This document shows positions 46,506 to 56,887 of a stretch of 64,000 nt of DNA, piece after piece. The translations under genes were made by a program, and so were the position numbers. The stretch is from contig BOKO01000014.1 of NCBI GenBank assembly GCA_016861025.1, positions 1 through 64,000 on the forward strand, in the 5' to 3' direction. Within the stretch, counting starts at the first letter, position 1, and every line of letters begins with the position of its first letter. Source of the stretch: Chloroflexota bacterium (GTDB taxonomy: Bacteria > Chloroflexota > Anaerolineae > Caldilineales > Caldilineaceae). Under the pieces are notes generated by a model, which saw only the letters and a program-made list of their open reading frames with translations, searched no databases and was not told the DNA's origin.

Positions 46506-49500
46506 ATGAAAACCACCATCCTTCGTCTTCTCTTTGCTCTGCTGCTGGTTTTCATGCTCCTAACCAGCCAGAGCATACGTCCCGCCTACGCAGCAGGCTA
46601 CGTTGTCAATTCGCTCGGCGATGCTGTTGTCGACGATAGCGCCTGCACCCTGCGCGAGGCGATCCTGGCTGCGAATAATGCGCCTGCCAATGCCAACTGC
46701 GGCGCGGGCAGCGCCGGCAACGACACCATCACCTTCAGCGTCAGCGGCGCCATCACGCTCGGCTCGACGCTGCCCAGTATCGTGAGCGGACAAGGGACGC
46801 TGACGATAAACGGGGGCGGGGTCATCACCATCAGCGGCGGTGGCAGCGTGCGGGTGATGGTTGTGAACAGCGGCGCGAACCTGACTCTGCAAAACCTGAC
46901 CATCGCCAATGGAAACACCAGCGGCTCCGGCGGCGGCATCTCCAGCGCCGGCACGCTGAATGTGACCAACAGCACCTTCTTCAACAACAGCGCCGCCGGC
47001 GGCGGCGGCATCTACAACAACTTTAACGGCACACTGACGGTGACGGACAGCACCTTCTCCAATAACAGCGCCAGCAGTAGCAACGGCGGCGGCATCCTCA
47101 ACGCCGGCACGTTGAATGTGAGCAACAGCACCTTCTCCGCCAACAGCGCCAACTTCGGCGGCGGCATCTTCAACTTCAACGCCGGCACGTTGAATGTGAG
47201 CAACAGCACCTTCTCCACCAACAGTGCCAGCGCCGGAGGTGGCGGCGGCATCTACAACGGATTTATCGCCACACTGAACGTGAGCAACAGCACCTTCTCC
47301 AACAACAGCGCCAACGGCAGTCTCGGCGGCGGCGGCATCTTCAACGACGAGGGGACGCTGAATGTGACCAACAGCTCCTTTTCCGGCAACAGCGCCCCCT
47401 TCGGCGGCGGCATCCGCATCGGCGGCGGCACGGCAACGCTCAACAACACCCTCATCGCCAACAGCATAAGCGGCGGGGATTGTGTGGGCGCGCTGAGCGG
47501 CTCGAACATCAACAATCTCATCGAAGACAGCACGAACGCCTGCGGTTTAGTGAACGGCGTGAACGGCAACATCATCGGCTCAGACCCCAATCTCGGCGCG
47601 CTGACCGGCTCGCCTGCTTACTTTCCGCTGAACCCCGGCAGCCTGGCGATTGACGCGGGCGACGACCCCACCTGCGCCGCTGCGCCGGTCAACAACCAGT
47701 CGCAAAACGGCGCGACCCGCCCACAGGACGGCGATGATTCAGACAGCATTGCCACCTGCGACATCGGGTCCTACGAAGCCATCTTTCCTAAACTGACTGC
47801 GACAAAAACAAACACCGTCGGCGGGGCGATCACGCTGGGCAACTCCTTCACGTGGACGGTGACGGTCGCCAACACCGGCATAGGCGGAGCGACCTTCGCC
47901 GCCGGTCAAACCATCCTGCGCGACGACCTGCCTGCCGGCGCGACCTACGGTGCGCCGACGGTGCAAAACCTCGTCGGCGTGAGCGGCAGCGGCAGCATCA
48001 CGTGCAATATGACTTCGAACGTGCTCATCTGCTATGCCGGCGGTGGCCCGGTGACGCTGGGCGCAACGACCGGTCAGTTTGACGTGGTCTTCAGCGTCAC
48101 GCCCACGGCGACCGGCGCGCTGACCAACCCGGCCTACGGCGGCGTCTGCCGCGCCGACCCCTTCGGCGCCATCGCCGAGAGCAGCGAGATCAACAACGAC
48201 TGCACGCCCAATACGGTGACGGTTGACGGCATCCCCGACCTGACCGCCGCCAAGCGCAACAACACCAGCGGCGCCATCACGCTGGGCAATGCCTTCACCT
48301 GGACGGTGACGGTCGCCAACAGCGGCCCGGCTGCGGCCACCTTCGCAAGCGGTCAGACCATCCTGCGCGACAACCTGCCAGGCGGCCCGAGCTACGGCGC
48401 GCCAGCGGTGCAGAACCTGGTCAACGTGAGCGGCAGCGGCAGCATCACTTGCAACATCACCTCCAATGTGCTCACCTGCATTGCCAGCGGCGGCCCGGTG
48501 ACGCTGGGCGCGACGACCGGCGCGTTCGACGTGGTCTTCAGCGTCACGCCCACGGCGACCGGTGCGCTGACCAACCCGATCAGCGGCGGCGTCTGCCGCA
48601 CCGATCCGGACAACAACATCATTGAGAGCAGCGAGATCAACAACGACTGCGCGGATACGGTGACGGTTGGTGGCGTCCCCGACCTGACCGCGGCCAAGAG
48701 CAACAACGTTGGCGGGACGATCACGGCAGGCAATGCCTTCACCTGGACGGTGACGGTCGCCAACAGCGGCAACGCTGCGGCCACCTTCACAAGCGGCCAG
48801 ACCATTCTGCAAGATAACCTGCCAGGCGGCCCGAGCTACGGTGCGCCGACGGTGCAGAACCTGGTCAACGTGACGAACAGCAGCAATATCTTTTGCACCA
48901 TCGCCAGCAACGTGCTCATCTGCTATGCCAGCGGCGGGTCGGTGACGCTGGGCGCAACGACCGGCGCATTCGACGTGGTCTTCAGCGTCACGCCCACGGC
49001 GGCCGGCGCCCTGACCAACCCGGCCTACGGCGGCGTCTGCCGCACCGACCCCTTCGGCGCCATCGTCGAGAGCAGCGAGAGCAACAACGACTGCACGCCC
49101 AATACGGTGACGGTTGACGGCATCCCCGACCTGACCGCCGCCAAGCGCAACAACGTCGGCGGGGCAATCACGCTCGGCAATTCCTTCACCTGGACAGTGA
49201 GCGTCACCAACACCGGTGCGGCCGGCGCAACCTTCACAAGCGGCCAGACCATTCTGCAAGACAACCTGCCAGGCGGCCCAACCTACGGCGCGCCGACGGT
49301 GCAGAACCTGGTCAACGTGACGAACAGCAGCAATATCTCTTGCACCATCGCCAGCAACGTGCTCATCTGCACGGCTAGCGGCGGGTCGGTGACGCTGGGT
49401 GCGACGACCGGCGCGTTCGACGTAGTCTTCAGCGTCACGCCAACGGCGGCCGGCGCTCTGACCAACCCGGCCTCCGGCGGCATCTGCCGCGCCGACCCCT

Positions 49501-50918
49501 TCGGCGCCATCACCGAGGGCAGTGAGAGCAACAACGACTGCGCAGACACCATGACGATTGGCAGTGTCCCCGACCTGACTGCGACAAAAATGAACAGCGT
49601 CGGCGGCGTCATCATGCCGGGCAATTCCTTCACCTGGACAGTGAGCGTCACCAACACCGGTGCGGCTGGCGCCACCTTCGCCGCCGGTCAAACCATCCTG
49701 CGCGACGACCTGCCGAGCGGTCCGAGCTACGGTGCGCCGACGGTGCAGAACCCGGTCAACGTGAGCGGCAGCATCGGCTGCACCATCAGCGGTGGCACGC
49801 TCACCTGCATTGCCAGCGGCGGCCCGGTGACGCTGGGTGCGACGACCGGCGCGTTCGACGTGGCCTTCAGCGTCTCGCCCACGGCGGCCGGTGCGCTGAC
49901 CAACCCGGCCAGCGGCGGCGTCTGCCGCGCCGACCCCTTCGGCGCCATCGCCGAGAGCAGTGAGAGCAACAACGACTGCGCAGATATGGTGACGGTTGAC
50001 GGCGTCCCCGACCTGACCGCCGCCAAGAGCAACAACGTCGGCGGGACGATCACGGTCGGCAACTCCTTCACCTGGATGGTGACGGTCGCCAACAGCGGTC
50101 CGGCTGCGGCCACCTTCGCAAGCGGTCAGACCATCCTGCGCGACGACCTGCCAGGCGGCGCGACCTACGGTGCGCCGACGGTGCAGAACCTGGTCAACGT
50201 GAGCGGCAGCATTGGCTGCACCATCGCCAGCAACGTGCTCAGCTGCACGGCCAGCGGCGGCCCGGTGACGCTGGGCGCAACGACCGGCGCGTTCGACGTG
50301 GTCTTCAGCGTCTCGCCCACGGCAACCGGTGCGCTGACCAACCCGGCCAGCGGCGGCGTCTGCCGCGCCGACCCGGACAACGTCATCGTCGAGAGCAGCG
50401 AGAGCAACAACGACTGCGCAGATATGGTGACGGTTGACAGCGTCCCCGACCTGACTGCAGCAAAAACGAACACCGTCGGCGGCGTCATCATGTCGGGCAA
50501 TTCCTTTACCTGGACGGTGACGGTTGCCAACACCAGCGCAGCCGGCGCCATCTTTGCCGCCGGTCAAACCATCCTGCGCGACGACCTGCCTGCCGGCGCG
50601 ACCTACGGTGCGCCGACGGTGCAGAACCTCGTCAACGTGAGTGGCAGCGGCGGCATCGCCTGCGCCATCAGCAGCGGCACGCTCACCTGCACGGCCACTG
50701 GCGGGCCGGTGATGCTTGGCGCAACGACCGGTGCATTCGACGTGGACTTCAGCGTCACGCCAAACGCGGCCGGTGCGCTGACCAACCCGACCAGCAGCGG
50801 CGTCTGCCGCGCCGACCCGGACAACGTCATCGTCGAGAGCAGCGAGAGCAACAATGATTGTGCAGACACCGTGACGGTCAACCTGTATCACGTATATCTG
50901 CCCCTGACAATCCGGTAG
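46506..50918 (+). CDS. Secreted beta-helix protein with seven tandem DUF11-like repeats
   Basis: The 1470-residue protein has a signal peptide (cleavage likely after AYA, residue 29), a CTLREAI motif at 47-53 seen in choice-of-anchor/polymorphic-outer-membrane-like surface proteins, and a right-handed parallel beta-helix at about 110-340 built of NSTFSNNSA-GGGI turns. From residue 428, seven tandem 146-149-residue units begin PDLTAAK and carry NTG/NSG, QNLVNVSGSG and SNNDCADTVTV landmarks, resembling DUF11/CARDB-type beta-sandwich stalks. It ends in HVYLPLTIR, a short tail common on exported proteins of these bacteria. TAGGAGG is six bases before the ATG. It is probably a surface or adhesin-like stalk, lying alone on the plus strand among minus-strand ABC genes. 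Confidence 0.85.
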   Translation: MKTTILRLLFALLLVFMLLTSQSIRPAYAAGYVVNSLGDAVVDDSACTLREAILAANNAPANANCGAGSAGNDTITFSVSGAITLGSTLPSIVSGQGTLTINGGGVITISGGGSVRVMVVNSGANLTLQNLTIANGNTSGSGGGISSAGTLNVTNSTFFNNSAAGGGGIYNNFNGTLTVTDSTFSNNSASSSNGGGILNAGTLNVSNSTFSANSANFGGGIFNFNAGTLNVSNSTFSTNSASAGGGGGIYNGFIATLNVSNSTFSNNSANGSLGGGGIFNDEGTLNVTNSSFSGNSAPFGGGIRIGGGTATLNNTLIANSISGGDCVGALSGSNINNLIEDSTNACGLVNGVNGNIIGSDPNLGALTGSPAYFPLNPGSLAIDAGDDPTCAAAPVNNQSQNGATRPQDGDDSDSIATCDIGSYEAIFPKLTATKTNTVGGAITLGNSFTWTVTVANTGIGGATFAAGQTILRDDLPAGATYGAPTVQNLVGVSGSGSITCNMTSNVLICYAGGGPVTLGATTGQFDVVFSVTPTATGALTNPAYGGVCRADPFGAIAESSEINNDCTPNTVTVDGIPDLTAAKRNNTSGAITLGNAFTWTVTVANSGPAAATFASGQTILRDNLPGGPSYGAPAVQNLVNVSGSGSITCNITSNVLTCIASGGPVTLGATTGAFDVVFSVTPTATGALTNPISGGVCRTDPDNNIIESSEINNDCADTVTVGGVPDLTAAKSNNVGGTITAGNAFTWTVTVANSGNAAATFTSGQTILQDNLPGGPSYGAPTVQNLVNVTNSSNIFCTIASNVLICYASGGSVTLGATTGAFDVVFSVTPTAAGALTNPAYGGVCRTDPFGAIVESSESNNDCTPNTVTVDGIPDLTAAKRNNVGGAITLGNSFTWTVSVTNTGAAGATFTSGQTILQDNLPGGPTYGAPTVQNLVNVTNSSNISCTIASNVLICTASGGSVTLGATTGAFDVVFSVTPTAAGALTNPASGGICRADPFGAITEGSESNNDCADTMTIGSVPDLTATKMNSVGGVIMPGNSFTWTVSVTNTGAAGATFAAGQTILRDDLPSGPSYGAPTVQNPVNVSGSIGCTISGGTLTCIASGGPVTLGATTGAFDVAFSVSPTAAGALTNPASGGVCRADPFGAIAESSESNNDCADMVTVDGVPDLTAAKSNNVGGTITVGNSFTWMVTVANSGPAAATFASGQTILRDDLPGGATYGAPTVQNLVNVSGSIGCTIASNVLSCTASGGPVTLGATTGAFDVVFSVSPTATGALTNPASGGVCRADPDNVIVESSESNNDCADMVTVDSVPDLTAAKTNTVGGVIMSGNSFTWTVTVANTSAAGAIFAAGQTILRDDLPAGATYGAPTVQNLVNVSGSGGIACAISSGTLTCTATGGPVMLGATTGAFDVDFSVTPNAAGALTNPTSSGVCRADPDNVIVESSESNNDCADTVTVNLYHVYLPLTIR
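47787..50881. repeat. Seven tandem in-frame coding repeats of about 438-447 bp
   Basis: Unit starts (Pro codon of PKL/PDLTA) are at 47787, 48234, 48678, 49125, 49569, 50007 and 50445. Neighbouring units share long identical stretches, so the copy number can change by recombination. The last three units are shorter (146 residues). Confidence 0.8.
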
Positions 50919-51307
50919 AGGGGACATCACTGTGCTTGAAGGAGCGACGGTAGTGGACGCGCCGCCACCCCGTGGTCCAGCAGGATAGGCTGGCTTGCTG
51001 CAGGGGAGGGACCGACGTAACAACATTCGCCCGGTAAACAATAATCGAGTCACCTTGAAAGAGGTCCGTCAGGTATCCATCGAAGCGTTGGGTGTCAGGC
51101 AGGGAGAACCGTGCTTTTTTCAAAGGGTGACGGCAACCACTTCGTTAGATTGTAGAAGTGGCTTACCGTCCAACGTCAAAGGTGCAGCCTCGATGGCTGC
51201 AGCTTCGCTCAACGCCTTGCGCAGGCGTTCCCTGGCAAGTGCATACTCAGTCAACAGGACGCGGAGATGTCCTAAAGAGAGTTTACTTTGAGATTTATAG
51301 CTTTGCT
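50919..51307. other. Intergenic stretch with possible gene remnants
   Basis: No complete gene was seen. On the minus strand, 51120-51290 could encode a plausible helical tail (LLTEYALARERLRKALSEAA, ending EVVAVTL) whose stop overlaps a TTG-started frame (TTGAAAAAAGCACGG) running to 50878. Neither has a clear start or family. They may be debris of genes broken when the surface-protein interval formed. Confidence 0.25.
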
Positions 51308-51342
51308 GCGTGCACAGCGTGAATCTCCAATCTCTCAATCTC
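51308..51342. repeat. Right copy of the 35-bp direct repeat
   Basis: Matches 45948-45982 at 32 of 35 positions. The ABC ATPase stop codon (51335-51337) lies inside it, so the repeat abuts the gene end exactly. Confidence 0.65.
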
Positions 51343-52300
51343 TCAAACTCTTCCCCGTCAGATTCAGAAACACGGTCTCCAGATTCGGTTCGAGCAGGTC
51401 GAGCGACAGGATGTCGATGTTGGCTTCGTTGCAATAGTGCAGCACCTGCAGCAGCGCCTCGTTGCCGTGGCTGGCTTCGATCTTGAGGATGGCTTTGCCT
51501 TCGGCGTCTTCTTCCCCCACGACGAATGCGGCGGAACGCACGGCAGGCAGCGACTCCACGGCGGCGCGCACCTGTTCGTTGGCGGCGGCCAAGCCGAGCT
51601 GGATAATGCCGCCGCCCAGCGACTCAATCAGGCGGCGTGGCGTGTCGAGCGCAATCAGCTTGCCGCGGTCGATAATGCCGACGCGATGGCAGAGGCGTTC
51701 GGCTTCTTCCATGTAGTGCGTGGTGTAGAGGATGCTCATGCCGCGCTCGCGATTGAGCCGTTCGACGCTCTCGAAGATGTGATTGCGACTTTGCGGATCA
51801 ACGCCAACGGTCGGCTCGTCGAGAAAGAGCAGGCGCGGGTGGTTGACCAGACCCGCCGCCAGATTGATGCGTCGCTTCATGCCGCCGGAGTAGGTCTGCA
51901 CGCGGTCGTTGGCGCGCTCACTCATGCCGACGTAGCCGATCACTTCATCGACGCGTTCGCTGAGCGTCTTGCCGCGCAGCCCATAGAGTTCGCCGAAAAA
52001 GCGCACATTCTCGCGCCCACTCAGGGTGGGATAGAGCGCCAGCTCCTGCGGCACGACGCCGATGATCTGCTTGACCTTCGCCAGGTCGCGCACGACATCC
52101 AGCCCGCCGATGGCACCGCCGCCGCTGGTTGGAGGGAAAAGACCCGAAAGCATGGCGATGGTCGTGCTTTTGCCGGCGCCGTTGGGTCCGAGCAATCCGA
52201 AGACCTCGCCCTCCTCAATCGTAAAACTGACATCGTTGACGGCAATGAAGTCGCCATACTTCTTGACCAGGTTGCGGGCTTCCAGAATTGAGGTGGGCAT
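51335..52300 (-). CDS. ABC transporter ATPase, DrrA-like
   Basis: The 321-residue ATPase has Walker A GPNGAGKST (residues 38-46), the signature YSGGMKRR, Walker B LLFLDEPTVGVD and the switch His in LYTTHYMEEAERL. The C-terminal extension ends NLTGKSLRD, as usual for exporters of the DrrA/NodI/CcmA-like group, so the gene is intact. It probably powers the two ABC-2 permeases at 43243-45771, now separated by the surface-protein interval. The last codons lie in the direct repeat. Confidence 0.92.
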   Translation of the reverse strand: MPTSILEARNLVKKYGDFIAVNDVSFTIEEGEVFGLLGPNGAGKSTTIAMLSGLFPPTSGGGAIGGLDVVRDLAKVKQIIGVVPQELALYPTLSGRENVRFFGELYGLRGKTLSERVDEVIGYVGMSERANDRVQTYSGGMKRRINLAAGLVNHPRLLFLDEPTVGVDPQSRNHIFESVERLNRERGMSILYTTHYMEEAERLCHRVGIIDRGKLIALDTPRRLIESLGGGIIQLGLAAANEQVRAAVESLPAVRSAAFVVGEEDAEGKAILKIEASHGNEALLQVLHYCNEANIDILSLDLLEPNLETVFLNLTGKSLRD

Positions 52301-52558
52301 AGATTGGTCTCCCTGCGCTGTCCATACACGCGTGTTGCTTTACCGATCGTATCACGCAAGCAGGTGGAGACGCCAGTGACGATTGTCATCGAAAAGAAAG
52401 GCAACCGTAACGCCGGTGCAATCACCCTGGCAGCCATGTCGATGGTTTCGAGTTCTCCACGGGGCGGACTATAATTGACGGCAAACGAGCGCTATCAGCG
52501 CTTTTTGTGATCGTCGAAAGACCGCCACACCGGAAAGAAGCCGATTTTATTTATTATT

Positions 52559-53398
<840 letters not shown>

Positions 53399-53420
53399 TT
53401 TGTTTGTAAATGAGGAGCGC

Positions 53421-54452
53421 ATGTCTGAGCTGCGCCAAAATCTTGCCACCAAAGAATGGGTGATCATCGCCTCTGAACGCGCCCGACGACCCCATGAATT
53501 TGTGGAGCCGGGGCGACTGATGTGCGGTGAGGGACCAACATGGGAAGCCAACTGTCCATTTTGCCCTGGCAACGAAGAGATCGACCTGGAAGTTGCGCGA
53601 TTTCCCACCAGTGGCGCCTGGCAGGTGCGCATCGTCGGCAACCGCTATCCGGCGTTAACGCACACCACGCCATTGGAGCGTGCGTACAACGGTCTGGAGC
53701 GTCGCATTTCCGGCGTCGGCTACCACGAGGTGATCGTCGAGTCGCCAGTGCACAACACCTGCGCTGCGCTGGAAAGCAGCGCCAATCTATCGCGCGTCTT
53801 TCAGGCGTTCATCGACCGTGCATGGGATGTCCAGAACGACCCACGCATCGAGTACGTTCTGTTCTTTAAGAACCACGGACGGCAGGCGGGCGCCTCGCTG
53901 CGCCATCCACACGCACAGATGATTGCGCTGCCGATGGTGCCGAACGAAGTGCGCGTGCGTGCAGACACCGCACTCGCCCATTTCGATGAAACCGGGCGCT
54001 GCGCCTACTGCGAGATGCTCGAACAAGAGCGCAACGAAGGTCATCGCATCGTATTGGAGAGCGAACATTTTCTTGTCTTCTCGCCCTACGCGGCGTTTTC
54101 GCCCTTTCATCTGTGGATTTTGCCCAAGAAACATTCAGCTTCGTTCCTAAACGCCATTCCAGAGGAGATCGCAGACCTGGGTAAGGTGACGCGCACGGTC
54201 TTGCGTATGCTCTATGTTGGGTTGAACAATCCTGACCTGAACTATGTCGTCCGCAGTGCGCCGGTGCGGGACCTGGGCGCACCTTATCTGCACTGGTACA
54301 TTGCAATTGTGCCGCGCATCTCGTTGGCTGCCGGTTTCGAGATCGGCAGCGGCATTTACATCAACCCATCGCTGCCAGAGGAATGCGCCAGGTTTCTGAG
54401 CAGCGTTGACATTAGCATCCTCGATCGGTTGCACAGCCATGAACAGCGATGA
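53421..54452 (+). CDS. galT: Galactose-1-phosphate uridylyltransferase-like protein
   Basis: The 343-residue protein belongs to the HIT-superfamily nucleotidyltransferases. Landmarks: MSELRQNLATKEWVIIA start, CPFCPGNE zinc-type motif, RYPALTHT, and the catalytic loop NHGRQAGASLRHPHAQMIALP with the His-x-His-x-Gln nucleophile site; a second Cys pair (CAYCEM) follows. GalT exchanges UMP between UDP-glucose and galactose-1-phosphate; some relatives prefer other sugar phosphates, so the exact substrate is uncertain. GAGGAG precedes the ATG at 53421, which is 22 bases after the HAD gene. Its end overlaps the methyltransferase start by 14 bases. Confidence 0.82.
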   Translation: MSELRQNLATKEWVIIASERARRPHEFVEPGRLMCGEGPTWEANCPFCPGNEEIDLEVARFPTSGAWQVRIVGNRYPALTHTTPLERAYNGLERRISGVGYHEVIVESPVHNTCAALESSANLSRVFQAFIDRAWDVQNDPRIEYVLFFKNHGRQAGASLRHPHAQMIALPMVPNEVRVRADTALAHFDETGRCAYCEMLEQERNEGHRIVLESEHFLVFSPYAAFSPFHLWILPKKHSASFLNAIPEEIADLGKVTRTVLRMLYVGLNNPDLNYVVRSAPVRDLGAPYLHWYIAIVPRISLAAGFEIGSGIYINPSLPEECARFLSSVDISILDRLHSHEQR

Positions 54453-55218
54453 GATTCGGCGCTATAATGCGCTTGCCTGGGACAAAGCAGTTGAGCGCGA
54501 AAGTGAATGGACGATCCCCGTCACGGCGGAACAGATCGAACAGGCGCGGCAGGGCGTCTGGCAGATCGTGTTGACGCCGACCCAACCGGTGCCGGCTGAC
54601 TGGTTTCCATCGCTGACTGACGCCGATGTTCTCTGTCTGGCAAGCGGCGGCGGACAACAAGGACCGATTCTGGCCGCGGTTGGTGCACGCGTCACCGTCT
54701 TCGACAACTCCCCGCAGCAACTTGCCCAGGATCGCTACGTGGCGCGGCGCGAGGGGTTGAGCATTACAACCATCGAAGGCGATATGCGCGACCTCAGCAT
54801 CTTCGCCGACGAGACCTTCGACTTGATCGTGCATCCGGTGTCCAACCTGTTCGTGCCCGACATTCGACCAGTCTGGCGCGAGGCGCACCGGGTGTTGCGT
54901 TGCGGCGGCGTGTTGCTGGCAGGCTTTTGCAACCCGGTGATCTATTTGTTCGACCAGGAGCTTGCCGACCGGGGTGTGCTGCAGGTGCGGCACAAGCTGC
55001 CCTATTCTGACCTGACCAGCCTGAGCGATGAGGAACGCGGCCTTTACATCGACGAAGTGCAGCCTCTCGAATTCGGTCATACGCTGACCGATCAAATCGG
55101 CGGTCAGCTCGACGCCGGTTTTGTGCTCACCGGTTTTTATGAGGACGGCTGGCCGGGGACGCCGCTCAATGAGTTCACGCCTACTTACATTGCAACGCGC
55201 AGTGTAAAGGCGTCATGA
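54439..55218 (+). CDS. SAM-dependent methyltransferase
   Basis: The 259-residue protein has a class I methyltransferase core: VLCLASGGGQQGPILAAVGARVTVFDNSP (glycine loop and acidic ribose-binding Asp), IEGDMRDLSIFADETFDLIVHPVSN, and REAHRVLRCGGVLLAGF. The substrate is unknown; a methyltransferase_11-type small-molecule enzyme is most likely. The ATG overlaps the galT-like gene end by 14 bases, so expression is coupled. The 201-base gap that follows has TTGACA at 55363 but no good -10 at standard spacing. Confidence 0.85.
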   Translation: MNSDEIRRYNALAWDKAVERESEWTIPVTAEQIEQARQGVWQIVLTPTQPVPADWFPSLTDADVLCLASGGGQQGPILAAVGARVTVFDNSPQQLAQDRYVARREGLSITTIEGDMRDLSIFADETFDLIVHPVSNLFVPDIRPVWREAHRVLRCGGVLLAGFCNPVIYLFDQELADRGVLQVRHKLPYSDLTSLSDEERGLYIDEVQPLEFGHTLTDQIGGQLDAGFVLTGFYEDGWPGTPLNEFTPTYIATRSVKAS

Positions 55219-55419
55219 GTGCATCGAAGGAGGAGCGGGCGTCGTCTCATCTGGCGCAAAGGTGATAAAATGGTTTTCCGAATCTCAGCTCCTGCGGCTA
55301 TGATATGGAACATACTCCATGGTTGTGTGAAGGCTATTCACACGCCGCCGCTCACAGCATTGTTGACAATAACTTCCACAACGATCAAACAATATGACTC
55401 ATGAACAAGGACTTTTGAG

Positions 55420-56787
<1,368 letters not shown>

Positions 56788-56887
56788 GTCCGGCGTGCGG
56801 CAAAACAGCATGCATCGCTGCAGAGATCGGGGATATTTGCAGCGTACAGAATATTAGTGCACATGAACTGAGTCAACGGTGCCCAGC

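Noticed and set aside
47739..51053. A 1104-codon open frame on the minus strand across the surface-protein repeats
   Set aside because: It is antisense to a clearly coding repeat region with signal peptide and motifs; its product is His/Arg/Ala-rich shadow translation with period equal to the repeats.
55219..55404. A 61-codon plus-strand frame after the methyltransferase
   Set aside because: No family resemblance and no good start; probably untranslated.
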